Of a stretch of DNA of 20,990 bases, positions 1 through 7,570 are shown piece after piece. Numbering within the stretch: position 1 is the stretch's first letter; each line of letters begins with the position of its first letter. The notes under the pieces were generated by a model. That model saw only the letters and a program-made list of their open reading frames with translations, searched no databases and had not been told where the DNA came from. This DNA is from Bacilli bacterium (GTDB lineage: Bacteria; Bacillota_I; Bacilli_A; RF39; UBA660). The translations under genes were made by a program, and so were the position numbers. Location: NCBI GenBank assembly GCA_017519965.1, contig JAFWRK010000018.1, forward strand, positions 1-20,990, read 5' to 3'.

Positions 1-2
1 AA

Positions 3-77
3 TACCAAAAACTTGTAGAAGATTGGATATTATTTTACAACACATCTAGATTAAAATCAAAAAAGAAATCAAATTAA
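3..77 (+). CDS. C-terminal end of IS3-family transposase OrfB (partial)
   Basis: An open frame enters from the left edge and ends at TAA at 75..77. The 24 visible residues include DWILFYNTSRLKSKKK, which resembles the end of the DDE integrase domain of IS3-family OrfB proteins, where a W-I-x-x-Y-N-x-x-R pattern lies just after the catalytic core. The usual closing motif (L-S-P-x-x-Y-R) is not visible and is replaced by a Lys/Ser-rich tail, so the protein may be slightly truncated or divergent. It is the only gene-like frame on the plus strand, and it lies next to an IS-type terminal repeat, which supports the call. Confidence 0.45.
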   Translation, partial: YQKLVEDWILFYNTSRLKSKKKSN

Positions 78-92
78 ATGATTCCTTTTTTA
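59..92 (-). terminator. Possible hairpin terminator inside the IS end, downstream of pheT
   Basis: A 12-position inverted repeat (AAAAAGGAATCA paired with TGATTTCTTTTT, loop about 8) ends in a T run when read on the minus strand. The single non-Watson-Crick position is a G-U wobble on the minus strand but an A-C mismatch on the plus strand, favouring function on the minus strand. It could end pheS-pheT transcription, or act for the IS. Confidence 0.4.
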
Positions 93-114
93 TGTACAAC
101 TAGTTTTTTATTTT

Positions 115-139
115 TGTGAACTATTTGGGGTTCACTTCA
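115..139 (+). repeat. Right terminal inverted repeat of the IS element
   Basis: Read on the minus strand from base 139, the sequence starts TGAAGTGAACCCC and continues AAATAGTTCACA. It fits the right end of IS150-group elements. The matching left repeat lies outside the window, so the pairing cannot be confirmed here. Confidence 0.5.
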
Positions 140-160
140 TTGATTAACTAGTCCTTTATT

Positions 161-2530
161 TTATTTATCTCTTAATGTAGCATTATATTCTTTACATACT
201 TTTTCAATTATGTTATTAAATACTTCCATTACTTCAGCATCAGTTAATGTTCTAGAAGAATCCATAAATGTTAAATTATATGCAATAGATTTTTTACCTT
301 CTCCAACATTTTCTCCAGTATAAACATCAAATACATTTATTGAATCTAAAAGTCTTCCTCCAGCTTTTTTAATAGTATCAAGAACACTTCCTGCTGTAAC
401 ATTTTTATCTAAAATAAATGCACAATCCTTCTCTATTGTAGGATATCTAGGAGCTTCTTTATACTTAAGAGGTTTAATCTTACTCATTAGAGCTTGTAAT
501 GATAATTCAAATACATATACTTCATCTTTTAATACATTAGGATGAACTCTACCTATAACACCTATTACTTTTCTATCTAATAAGATGTTTGCAGATATAC
601 CTGGATGTAAATCACTACATGTTCCAACTTCAAAAGTATATCTATTCTTAAATCCCATATAATCTAATAAGTTTTCAACAATACCTTTAACTACATAGAA
701 ATCAACCCTCTTAAATTCATTCCATCCATTAGTTAAATATAAACCTGACATTAAACCAGCTATTTTACTTTCTTCATTATATTCTTTATCATATGTTTTA
801 GCTATTTCATATAACATAATATCTTTTACTTTACGTTTCTTATTATAATCATAAACATTTAATAATGAAGGAATAATAGTAGTTCTAACAACACTTTTAT
901 CTACACTCATTGGATTAGGTAATACACATTTTTCCTTATTCTCATAATCAAATAGTTTTGACATTTCAGGACTTACTAAAGTATAAGTCTTAGTTTCATT
1001 TAAACCTAATCTTCTAAGTCTCTTAGATATTTCTTTTCTATACTTAACATCACCAATATATTCACCTCTTTTGATAGGAACAACTGGTAATGTAGAAACT
1101 AGATTTCCATATCCATAAAGTCTGCCAATTTCTTCAGCAATGTCATTAACATTAGGATCAATATCCAATCTTCTCTTAGGAATAGTAACAACAAATTTGC
1201 CTTTTTCTAATTTGTAAGGGAAATCTAATCTTCCTAATTCCACTTTCATATCAGCTTCACTAATTTCAATACCTAATATTTTATTTACATCTTCAGGATA
1301 AAATTCTACTATCTTATCACTTTTATCTACTTTATCATGAGAAACAATGCCAGATAAAACTTTAGCTCCTGCATATTTTTCTAATAAAGAGCAAGCTCTT
1401 CTAATAGCTTTATCAGTATATTCATAGCTTAGACCTTTACCATAACGAATAGATGCTTCGCTTCTAAGATCTAAGTTAGCAGCAGTATATCTAATACTAA
1501 CTGGATCAAATATAGCAGCTTCAATTAATATTTCAGTAGTATTATCATCTACCTCAGTATTTTCTCCACCCATTACACCAGCTATACATACACTCTTTTT
1601 ACCATCGGTAATTACTATATCACTAGATTTTAATACTCTATTCTTACCATCTAATGTTATTACTTCTTCTTTCTCTTTTGCATCTCTTACAACAATTTTG
1701 TCACCCAATTTTTTCTTATCAAAGAAATGAAGTGGTTGACCATATTCAAGCATAACATAATTAGAAATATCAACTACATTATTAATAGGTCTCATACCAG
1801 CAGAAATAAGTCTTCTTTTAATAAAGTCTGGACTTTCTCCTACTTTAACATCAGTAACCATCTTAGCTAAATAATAAGGACACTTAGGAGTTTCAACTTT
1901 TAAACTAAAATGCTTATCTACAGAATCATCTATTTCATTATATTTATCATCAGGAAGCTTAACTTCTCTATTTAAAATTGCTCCTATTTCATAAGCAAAT
2001 CCTATATGATAGTAACAATCATTATTTCTGTGTTTATGAATATCTAATTCATATTGAGTATCATCATATCCTAAATAAGAGAAAGCATCTTCACCAACTT
2101 TAGCATCTTTATCTAATTCTTCAATTCCTCTATTATAATTTTCATCTGTTTTTTCTTCTAAGCCTAATTCATATAGAGCACAAATCATTCCATTAGATTC
2201 TACTCCTCTAATCTTACTTTTCTTTATTTCAAAAGCACCAGGAAGAACAGCTCCAGGAAGAGCAACTATAACTTTTAATCCCTTTCTAACATTAGGAGCA
2301 CCACAAACTATTTGTACAACCTTATCACCAATATTAACATCACAAACATGTAAATGATCACTATCAGGATGTTCACTACATTCTAATACTTCACCAATTA
2401 CAACATTATCAATATGATTAGTAATAACTTTTTCAACATTAATTCCTGATTGAGTAATTTTAACAGCTAGTTCTTTTAAATCTTGATCAGAAATATCTAT
2501 ATATTCTTTTACCCATTCTAAACTTATCAT
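161..2530 (-). CDS. pheT: Phenylalanyl-tRNA synthetase beta subunit
   Basis: The beta chain of the alpha2-beta2 PheRS that charges tRNA-Phe in the cytoplasm. At 789 residues it has the full bacterial length. An N-terminal EMAP-like tRNA-binding domain spans about residues 35-150 (HPDSDHLHVCDV near 54-65, CGAPNVRKG near 76-84). The B3/B4 editing and B5 regions follow, and a C-terminal anticodon-binding FDX-ACB domain starts near residue 695 (APRYPTIEKD). The frame is open eight codons further upstream, but AGAAAGGAG lies inside those codons and is correctly spaced only for the ATG at 2530, giving MISLEWVKEYIDI, the usual N terminus. The gene begins one base after the pheS stop, so the two are surely co-transcribed and translationally coupled under the pheS T-box. 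Confidence 0.97.
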   Translation of the reverse strand: MISLEWVKEYIDISDQDLKELAVKITQSGINVEKVITNHIDNVVIGEVLECSEHPDSDHLHVCDVNIGDKVVQIVCGAPNVRKGLKVIVALPGAVLPGAFEIKKSKIRGVESNGMICALYELGLEEKTDENYNRGIEELDKDAKVGEDAFSYLGYDDTQYELDIHKHRNNDCYYHIGFAYEIGAILNREVKLPDDKYNEIDDSVDKHFSLKVETPKCPYYLAKMVTDVKVGESPDFIKRRLISAGMRPINNVVDISNYVMLEYGQPLHFFDKKKLGDKIVVRDAKEKEEVITLDGKNRVLKSSDIVITDGKKSVCIAGVMGGENTEVDDNTTEILIEAAIFDPVSIRYTAANLDLRSEASIRYGKGLSYEYTDKAIRRACSLLEKYAGAKVLSGIVSHDKVDKSDKIVEFYPEDVNKILGIEISEADMKVELGRLDFPYKLEKGKFVVTIPKRRLDIDPNVNDIAEEIGRLYGYGNLVSTLPVVPIKRGEYIGDVKYRKEISKRLRRLGLNETKTYTLVSPEMSKLFDYENKEKCVLPNPMSVDKSVVRTTIIPSLLNVYDYNKKRKVKDIMLYEIAKTYDKEYNEESKIAGLMSGLYLTNGWNEFKRVDFYVVKGIVENLLDYMGFKNRYTFEVGTCSDLHPGISANILLDRKVIGVIGRVHPNVLKDEVYVFELSLQALMSKIKPLKYKEAPRYPTIEKDCAFILDKNVTAGSVLDTIKKAGGRLLDSINVFDVYTGENVGEGKKSIAYNLTFMDSSRTLTDAEVMEVFNNIIEKVCKEYNATLRDK

Positions 2531-2531
2531 A

Positions 2532-3572
2532 TTAATCTTGCTCCTTTCTATCAAATGTTTTTGATTCTCTTAAATCTGTATTATAAAATACTCTACAATC
2601 ATTAATATCATATTTAAGCATAGCAAGTCTCTCTGCTCCAAATCCAAATGCAAATCCACTCCATTTATTTGGATCATATCCACTCATACGCAATACATTA
2701 GGATGAACAACACCTGCTCCTACAACAGTAATCCAACCAGTATGTTTACAAATATTACAACCTTTTCCATGACAATTAAAACAACTTATATCTCCCTCAA
2801 CAGAAGGTTCTGTAAATTGATAATAACTAGGATGGAATCTAGTCTCAGTTTCAGGTCCAAATAACCTCTTAGCTAAAACATCTATAGTACCTTTTAAATC
2901 ACTAAGAGAAATATCTTTATCAACAAGTAAACCCTCTATTTGCATAAATTGATGTGAATGAGTAGCATCATCATCATCTCTACGATATGTTTTACCAGGG
3001 CAAATAACTCTAATAGGTTTTTCTCCTTTACCCTCTAACATTGTTCTAACTTGTACTGGAGAAGTTTGACTTCTAAGTAATATTTCTTCTCCTTCTATAT
3101 AGAAAGTATCTTGAGCATCTCTAGCTGGATGACCTTTTGGAATATTTAACATTTCAAAGTTATATTTGTCTAATTCTATTTCAGGTCCATCTACAACATC
3201 GTATCCCATTGACATAAATACATCTTCTACTTGTTCAATTAACTCTTCTAATATATTAGGTGCACCACTAATAACTTTAGTAGCAGGTAAACTTATATCT
3301 ATAGCTTCACTACTTAGCTTTTTATCAAGAATTTCCTTTTCTAATTTACATTTTTTATCCTCATAAAAATCATTAAAAGTGTTTCTAAGTTCATTTACTT
3401 TTTGTCCATATTCTTTCTTCTCTTCATTTTTAATATTTTTAATATTACTATTTAATTCAGTAATTAAACCTTTTTTACCTAAATATTTAACTTTTAAATC
3501 ATTTAATTCATTAATAGAATCAACATTCAATAAATCTTTTTCTAATTCTTTTTTTACACTTTCAATATTCAT
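2532..3572 (-). CDS. pheS: Phenylalanyl-tRNA synthetase alpha subunit
   Basis: The catalytic alpha chain of PheRS, which activates Phe and transfers it to tRNA-Phe. At 346 residues it has the normal length. It has an N-terminal coiled-coil arm (about 1-90), then a class II synthetase core. Visible motifs are motif 1 near GYDVVDGPEIE (123-133), motif 2 YRRDDDDATHSHQFMQIEGLL (196-216) and motif 3 GFAFGFGAERLAML (306-319). A four-cysteine CxxC-x4-CxxC cluster at 264-275 is shared with many Firmicute PheS proteins and probably binds zinc. Start ATG at 3572 is preceded by AGGAGG at good spacing. The gene follows a T-box leader, so expression should rise when uncharged tRNA-Phe accumulates. Confidence 0.97.
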   Translation of the reverse strand: MNIESVKKELEKDLLNVDSINELNDLKVKYLGKKGLITELNSNIKNIKNEEKKEYGQKVNELRNTFNDFYEDKKCKLEKEILDKKLSSEAIDISLPATKVISGAPNILEELIEQVEDVFMSMGYDVVDGPEIELDKYNFEMLNIPKGHPARDAQDTFYIEGEEILLRSQTSPVQVRTMLEGKGEKPIRVICPGKTYRRDDDDATHSHQFMQIEGLLVDKDISLSDLKGTIDVLAKRLFGPETETRFHPSYYQFTEPSVEGDISCFNCHGKGCNICKHTGWITVVGAGVVHPNVLRMSGYDPNKWSGFAFGFGAERLAMLKYDINDCRVFYNTDLRESKTFDRKEQD

Positions 3573-3589
3573 ATTATCCCTCCTATAAA

Positions 3590-3805
3590 TAAAAAAAGAA
3601 CTATAAATGTAAGGACGAATTACGCGGTACCACCTTACTTTATAGTTCTTTTACTATACTCTCTAATCTTTTAACGCAAGATTTACGCTTACTATTAATA
3701 AGAACTCCTAAGACGAATTCATAAACTATTCTTTATATGTTTGCACCTACCACATACTCTCTGAAAAGAAATCATTTATTACTACTTCTTAATCAATGTC
3801 GATAT
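3590..3805 (-). promoter_or_regulatory. T-box leader of pheST (tRNA-Phe sensing)
   Basis: On the minus strand the leader holds a full T-box. A long Stem I includes the distal AGAGAG...GGTAGGTG motif (near 3764-3742) and a candidate Phe specifier TTC at 3717-3715. The T-box/antiterminator core AAGGTGGTACCGCG (near 3639-3626) comes next. Finally there is a terminator whose arms (AAGAACTATAAA and TTTATAGTTCTT) end in seven T residues at about 3592-3598. The specifier fits the downstream gene. Pairing of uncharged tRNA-Phe should stabilise the antiterminator. Confidence 0.93.
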
Positions 3806-3811
3806 GAGTTT

Positions 3812-3839
3812 ATTATAACATATCTAGTTTTATTTACAA
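3812..3839 (-). promoter_or_regulatory. SigA-type promoter of pheST
   Basis: TTGTAA at 3839-3834 and TATAAT at 3817-3812 are separated by 16 bases. The -10 box is preceded by TGT, giving an extended -10 (TGnTATAAT). The start site would be near 3805, just upstream of the T-box Stem I. Confidence 0.75.
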
Positions 3840-3841
3840 CA

Positions 3842-4462
3842 CTAAATATATTTTTTTCTAATTTTTAAAACTTTAGCTTTAGACTCTTCTAAAGCATTTA
3901 TTTCATCTTCACAAATATTATTTTCAAAAGCACAAATATCATTTGTAACATTAAAATCAAGTTCTTCATGAAGATCACCTATTAAACTATCATAGTTAAA
4001 TATTTCTTCAGCTTCTTTAATAAAGTTAACTCTATTATAGTATGAAGGACTATTACTATACTTCTGACCATTTTTTCTAGCTTCTATTACATTTTTTGTA
4101 TGAGTTCCAAATGTAGATAACATATATGAAGTTGTTCTATATAAATACTCATAAGGTTTTATAAAATTCATTGAACAAGCTAATAAAGATAAATATGACT
4201 TAAGTACATTACCTTCATTAGATAACTCTTCATAAATTGAAATATCATCTTGATTTATATTACTTTGAGATGTAAAGTCTCTTAGTAATTCATCAAAAAA
4301 ATTATCAGAATAAAATTCTGTCATAACAGAAGTTAATTCAAAATACTTAGCGTCTAATTTATTTTTTTCATAATTAGTCATTGCTGTTAATTCACCATCA
4401 CTAAGTTTTTCATTATTATTTATTTTGTCAAGTATTTTACTAATTGAATAACTGTTTTTCAT
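3842..4462 (-). CDS. Uncharacterised protein, 206 aa
   Basis: I do not recognise this protein. It is acidic to neutral, has no signal peptide and only a moderately hydrophobic stretch near residues 90-100 (LSLLACSMNF), and is predicted to be mostly helical and cytoplasmic. It begins at ATG 4462 behind GAGG, 18 bases after the preceding 165-aa gene, so the two form one unit from the promoter at 5031-5003. Its stop lies beside the pheST promoter, and no strong terminator is visible between them. It shows no clear similarity to the two paralogues upstream. No function can be assigned. Confidence 0.75.
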   Translation of the reverse strand: MKNSYSISKILDKINNNEKLSDGELTAMTNYEKNKLDAKYFELTSVMTEFYSDNFFDELLRDFTSQSNINQDDISIYEELSNEGNVLKSYLSLLACSMNFIKPYEYLYRTTSYMLSTFGTHTKNVIEARKNGQKYSNSPSYYNRVNFIKEAEEIFNYDSLIGDLHEELDFNVTNDICAFENNICEDEINALEESKAKVLKIRKKYI

Positions 4463-4480
4463 ATAAAATATCCTCTTATA

Positions 4481-4978
4481 CTATTTAATCTTTTTCTTAA
4501 CTTTAAATTCAACTATTTGACTAACATGATTAATCAAATCTTCATTATTAGCTTTAAAAGGATCCATTATTTCTTCATTATTAATTAAAGAAACTATTAA
4601 AGCATTATTACAATTTCTATTAATAATATCCTTATACATAGATTTAGTATATTTATAGAATTTTAAACAATAGTCATTTAATGACTCTAATATTATATTA
4701 TTAGATTTATCATTATTATTTTCACAATAATTAGTATAATCTAATAATAAGTTATAATTATTCAAACATTCATTATTTAAATCATTATAATACTTAATAC
4801 TATAATCTAAACTATCAATATGTCTTTCACCTTTTAGAATATCTAAACAATATTCTTTCTTTAAAACTAACTTATTTTTTTTAGTTTCTTTCTTAATAGA
4901 TTTTATTTTATCTATTAACTCTTCACTATTCATTATTTTATTTTCATGACAGAGTATCGACTCATCATTCATTTTCAT
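4481..4978 (-). CDS. Uncharacterised helical protein, paralogue of the next upstream gene
   Basis: A 165-residue, Asn/Lys/Tyr-rich cytoplasmic protein of unknown role. Its middle aligns with the 171-aa protein encoded at 5035..5550. Both show Y-x-x-L-N-N-x-C followed by L-x-N-Y-x-x-L-x-x-Y, then D-Y-C-x-x-[FY], and a final C-N-x-A-[IL]-V-x-S block, with similar spacing and Lys-rich tails. It is therefore a tandem duplicate. The frame starts at ATG 4978; AGAGGGG lies only a few bases before it, and the ATG two codons later (4972) is also possible. It is the first gene of a two-gene unit with the 206-aa gene and has its own extended -10 promoter. No similarity to a known family is evident. Confidence 0.75.
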   Translation of the reverse strand: MKMNDESILCHENKIMNSEELIDKIKSIKKETKKNKLVLKKEYCLDILKGERHIDSLDYSIKYYNDLNNECLNNYNLLLDYTNYCENNNDKSNNIILESLNDYCLKFYKYTKSMYKDIINRNCNNALIVSLINNEEIMDPFKANNEDLINHVSQIVEFKVKKKIK

Positions 4979-5002
4979 ATTCCCCTCTCAATATGTGGAC
5001 TA

Positions 5003-5031
5003 ATTATATCATAAAACACCAAAAAAAGCAA
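5003..5031 (-). promoter_or_regulatory. Promoter of the 4978-3842 unit, overlapping a terminator
   Basis: TTGCTT (5031-5026), a 17-base spacer and TATAAT (5008-5003) with an upstream TGA (extended -10). The -35 element is the 3' arm of the terminator of the preceding gene. An almost identical arrangement occurs at 12975..13003. Confidence 0.7.
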
Positions 5032-5046
5032 GTTTTACTTGCTTTT
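5021..5046 (-). terminator. Rho-independent terminator of the 171-aa gene
   Basis: A perfect 10-bp stem (AAAAGCAAGT / ACTTGCTTTT) with a 3-base loop runs into seven T residues on the minus strand. It overlaps the stop codon at 5035-5037 and the -35 box of the next promoter. Confidence 0.85.
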
Positions 5047-5550
5047 AACCTTTATTTTAGAACCTTTTTGTTTAACAAAAGGAATCAAATATTTATTAGA
5101 ATTTTTTAAATCATTTTCTTTATCTTCTGTTTCCATAATAGATAAAACTATGGCCTTATTGCATACTCTATCATATACATCATCAATAAAATCAACAACT
5201 AATCTATGATAATTATCACAATAATCACCATAAACCATATATATTTCATCTTCAAATACATTGGTATTCTTGCAATAATTAACTAAATTTTTATAGTTTT
5301 TTAAATCTTCTTTACAAAGATTATTTAAATAATCATAAGCCTCAAACAATCTGTTAGAAGAATGCCTATTTAAAGCTTTTTCCTTTAAAGCAATTAATTT
5401 AACTTTTAAAAGATTATTTCTTAAATAATTTTTAATTTCCTTATAATTACTTTTTTCATATTCATAAGTATATAAATTTAAAACTGTTTTATCAAAATAG
5501 TTGTCATCATCCTCTATATTCTTTTTTTCTATTCTCGACGACGAATCCAT
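5035..5550 (-). CDS. Uncharacterised helical protein, tandem paralogue of the 165-aa gene
   Basis: A 171-residue protein of unknown function with an acidic N terminus (residues 9-18 include EKKNIEDDDN) and a strongly basic tail (GSKIKVKSK). Residues of about 70-145 match the neighbour at 4481..4978 (Y-x-x-L-N-N-x-C, K-N-Y-x-x-L-x-x-Y, D-Y-C, C-N-x-A-I-V). There is no signal peptide or membrane segment, and it is probably a cytoplasmic helical bundle. ATG 5550 follows an in-frame TAG; GGAGGG lies unusually far upstream (about 14 bases), so translation may be weak. It is monocistronic, with an extended -10 promoter (5575..5583) and a terminator that overlaps the stop codon. Confidence 0.75.
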   Translation of the reverse strand: MDSSSRIEKKNIEDDDNYFDKTVLNLYTYEYEKSNYKEIKNYLRNNLLKVKLIALKEKALNRHSSNRLFEAYDYLNNLCKEDLKNYKNLVNYCKNTNVFEDEIYMVYGDYCDNYHRLVVDFIDDVYDRVCNKAIVLSIMETEDKENDLKNSNKYLIPFVKQKGSKIKVKSK

Positions 5551-5574
5551 CTAAATAAATCACCCTCCAATATA

Positions 5575-5583
5575 ATTATAGCA
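5575..5583 (-). promoter_or_regulatory. Extended -10 promoter of the 171-aa gene
   Basis: TGCTATAAT on the minus strand, directly after the T tract of the frr terminator. No good -35 box is visible at 16-18 bases; the TGn motif may compensate. Confidence 0.55.
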
Positions 5584-5584
5584 T

Positions 5585-5620
5585 AAAAAAAGAATTACTA
5601 TACAGTAAGTAATTCTTTTT
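5585..5620 (-). terminator. Terminator of frr
   Basis: A 9-bp stem AGAATTACT / AGTAATTCT with an 8-base loop is followed by a T run on the minus strand. It spans the frr stop codon at 5598-5600. Confidence 0.85.
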
Positions 5621-6146
5621 CCTTTTCTTTAAATTTAGCTTCAATATTTTTATTAGCTTCATTTACTAAATCTTGAATTTCATTTTCCATAGATTTTTGT
5701 TGATCTTCAGGTAATTCTGCTTTTTTAACTTCTTCTAAAGCTTCATGTCTTATATTTCTAACACTAACTTTAGCTTCTTCTGATAAAGCTTTAACTTGTT
5801 TAACTAATTCTCTTCTTCTATCTTCTGTAAGTTCAGGAATAACTATTCTAATTGTTTCTCCATCATTACCAGGATTATATCCTAAATTAGCAGCTATTAT
5901 ACCTTTTTCAATAGCACCTAAAGAACTCTTATCAAAAGGCTTAATTAATAATTGTCTAGCCTCTGGAACAGAAATAGTAGCTAATTGTTTTAATGGTGTC
6001 ATAGAACCATAATACTCCACAACAACGCCATCTAAACTAGATGGATTAGCACGTCCAGCTCTTACAGTAGTAAATTTCTTATCTAAATTATCTAAAGCTT
6101 TTTCGATCTTATCTGTTACTTCTAAAGTAATCATCTCAGTATCCAT
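5598..6146 (-). CDS. frr: Ribosome recycling factor
   Basis: RRF splits post-termination ribosomes together with EF-G. At 182 residues it has the normal length (about 185). The conserved pattern is clear: TVRAGRANPSSLDGVVVEYYG near residues 27-47, the PLKQLATISVPEARQLLIKPFD segment, and the IVIPELTEDRRRELVKQVK helix start. ATG 6146 follows AAGGAGTGAAATA, an ideal ribosome site. In most Firmicutes frr follows pyrH. Here pyrH is absent, and a small tail-anchored protein gene lies upstream instead, with a gap of about 50 bases that contains a TATAAT-rich stretch. frr probably has its own promoter and certainly its own terminator. Confidence 0.97.
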   Translation of the reverse strand: MDTEMITLEVTDKIEKALDNLDKKFTTVRAGRANPSSLDGVVVEYYGSMTPLKQLATISVPEARQLLIKPFDKSSLGAIEKGIIAANLGYNPGNDGETIRIVIPELTEDRRRELVKQVKALSEEAKVSVRNIRHEALEEVKKAELPEDQQKSMENEIQDLVNEANKNIEAKFKEKEKELLTV

Positions 6147-6197
6147 TATTTCACTCCTTGTCTCAATTATATTATAAATACCTTTATTTTTAAAGGA

Positions 6198-6560
6198 TTA
6201 AATCAAAAATATTAAGAATATTAATACAAATATTAATAAAATCATAAATAGAGGTAAATAAAAATCAATTATCTGTTTCTCTGTTACATTATATATAGAG
6301 AAAAAAGTTCTAGTCTTAGTATTATCAATATCAATTTTTTTAGAAATATCTTTTTGAGCAAATACTTTAGTATCTTCATTATTAGAAATTAAATCAGACA
6401 TTAGATCATTATCTACTATAGTAGGCTCTTCTAATATTTGTTTTCTAGGTTTATTAGTCTTTTTCTTTATCTTTTTTTCTTGCTTCTTTTCGACAAAGTC
6501 TTTATTCTTTAACATTTCTATTTGACTATCAATTTTTTCTAAAGAAGATTGCTTACTCAT
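6198..6560 (-). CDS. Small tail-anchored membrane protein, unknown function
   Basis: A 120-residue protein with a Lys/Glu-rich soluble N-terminal part (coiled-coil-like near residues 5-40) and one C-terminal membrane helix at about 98-120 (FYLPLFMILLIFVLIF), with nothing after it. This predicts a tail-anchored topology with the body in the cytoplasm. I know of no family. It has AGGAGG-like GGAGG seven bases before ATG 6560 and its own extended -10 promoter close upstream, so the mRNA would have a very short leader. It sits between tsf and frr, where pyrH lies in related bacteria. A weak hairpin (CCTTTA/TAAAGG, 6180-6195) follows. Confidence 0.75.
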   Translation of the reverse strand: MSKQSSLEKIDSQIEMLKNKDFVEKKQEKKIKKKTNKPRKQILEEPTIVDNDLMSDLISNNEDTKVFAQKDISKKIDIDNTKTRTFFSIYNVTEKQIIDFYLPLFMILLIFVLIFLIFLI

Positions 6561-6573
6561 ATAACTACCTCCA

Positions 6574-6593
6574 TTATAATTATATCATATTAA
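6574..6593 (-). promoter_or_regulatory. Extended -10 promoter of the tail-anchored protein gene
   Basis: TATGATATAAT on the minus strand, directly downstream of the tsf terminator and only about 20 bases before the ATG. The start site would fall a few bases before the GGAGG. No convincing -35 element is visible. Confidence 0.55.
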
Positions 6594-6594
6594 T

Positions 6595-6617
6595 AAAAAA
6601 GAATGCATATGCATTCT
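6595..6617 (-). terminator. Terminator of tsf
   Basis: The perfect palindrome GAATGCATATGCATTC (stem AGAATGC/GCATTCT, loop ATAT) runs into six T residues on the minus strand, a few bases after the tsf stop. Confidence 0.85.
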
Positions 6618-6623
6618 ATTTAA

Positions 6624-7499
6624 TTATGAATTTTTGATTTGACTCATTACTTCATCAGCAAAGTTTTCTTCTCTCTTTTGAATTCCTTCACCTACAGCAA
6701 ATCTAGTCATTGATACAATTTCTCCACCATTATTTTTAACATAATCTTTAACTGATAAACCAGAATCTTTAATAAATGCTTGTTCTTCTAGACATACGTC
6801 TTTATAGAACTTATTAAGTCTTCCAACAACCATCTTTTCAGCTATATCCTCAGGTTTTCCTTCAGCCATAACTTGTTCTTTAATTACTTTAGATTCTCTA
6901 TCAATAACTTCTTGTGGAACTAATGATCTATTTAAAGCAGTTGGATTCATAGCAGCAGTTTGCATAGCTACATCTTTTGCAACTTCTTCGTTAGCACCTT
7001 TTAATACTACAACTGTACCAATCTTTCCACCCATATGTTTATAAGTACCAAAAATTTCATCATCATTTTTAGTAATTTTTTCAAATCTTCTGAAAGATAT
7101 TTTTTCACCAATCTTAGCAACTAAAGCAACTAATCTATCGTTTAAAGTTGAATCTCCATCTTTGATTTCTAATGCTTCTTCTAATGTATTAACATCATTA
7201 GCTAATAATTGATCAACTATATAATCTACAAATGAAGTAAATTCTTGATTCTTAGCAACGAAATCAGTTTCTGAATTAACTTCTACTATAACAGCAGTAT
7301 TTCCTTCAGTTTTAATTTGGCATAAACCTTCAGCAGCAATTCTAGATTCTTTCTTAGCAGCTTTAGCAATACCTTTTTCTCTTAACCAATCGATTGATTT
7401 ATCAATATCACCATTGCATTCTTCTAGAGCTTTTTTACAATCCATCATTCCAGCTCCAGTTCTTTCTCTTAACTCTTTAACATCACTAATTTTATACAT
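6624..7499 (-). CDS. tsf: Elongation factor Ts
   Basis: The guanine-nucleotide exchange factor for EF-Tu. At 291 residues it has the normal length. The N-terminal UBA-like domain has VKELRERTGAGMMDCKKALEE at residues 7-27, followed by GIAKAAKKESRIAAEG, and the core has VEVNSETDFVAKNQEF near 73-88. The frame is open seven codons further (to 7520), but AGGAGG lies within those codons and is properly spaced only for ATG 7499, which also gives the usual MYKISDVKELR start. The gene lies downstream of rpsB, from which it is separated by a strong terminator, so it needs read-through or its own promoter; a TATAAT occurs near 7525-7530. Confidence 0.96.
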   Translation of the reverse strand: MYKISDVKELRERTGAGMMDCKKALEECNGDIDKSIDWLREKGIAKAAKKESRIAAEGLCQIKTEGNTAVIVEVNSETDFVAKNQEFTSFVDYIVDQLLANDVNTLEEALEIKDGDSTLNDRLVALVAKIGEKISFRRFEKITKNDDEIFGTYKHMGGKIGTVVVLKGANEEVAKDVAMQTAAMNPTALNRSLVPQEVIDRESKVIKEQVMAEGKPEDIAEKMVVGRLNKFYKDVCLEEQAFIKDSGLSVKDYVKNNGGEIVSMTRFAVGEGIQKREENFADEVMSQIKNS

Positions 7500-7570
7500 A
7501 ATAGTCCTCCTAACTTTCAAACAAATATATTATATCTTAAATAATGTAATTATAAAAGATAAAATTTAAC

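Larger units (their letters stand above)
1..139 (+). mobile_element. Right end of an IS3-family (IS150-like) insertion sequence, partial
   Basis: The plus strand carries the tail of a transposase-like frame (3..77), then a short non-coding stretch, then an end sequence reading TGAAGTGAACCCC from base 139 on the minus strand. Ends of the form TGAAGTG(A/C)ACCCC followed by a short AT run and GTTnnACA are typical of IS150-group elements of Firmicutes, which finish in TG...CA. The element would stop at base 139, only 21 bases beyond the pheT stop codon. The left end and the second copy of any target duplication are outside the window; bases 140..143 (ttga) would be one copy. The terminal repeat is recognised by its pattern only, so the family call is moderate. 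Confidence 0.55.

Noticed and set aside
2531..2554. Upstream start of pheT (MIERSKIN)
   Set aside because: The ribosome site is inside this segment, so the start at 2530 is used. The same reasoning moved the starts of tsf, yqeY, yqfD and infC.
3166..3588. Plus-strand frames of 66 and 69 codons within pheS
   Set aside because: They lie opposite a certain gene, have Phe/Ser/Leu-rich composition typical of the antisense of Lys/Glu-rich coding DNA, and lack ribosome sites.
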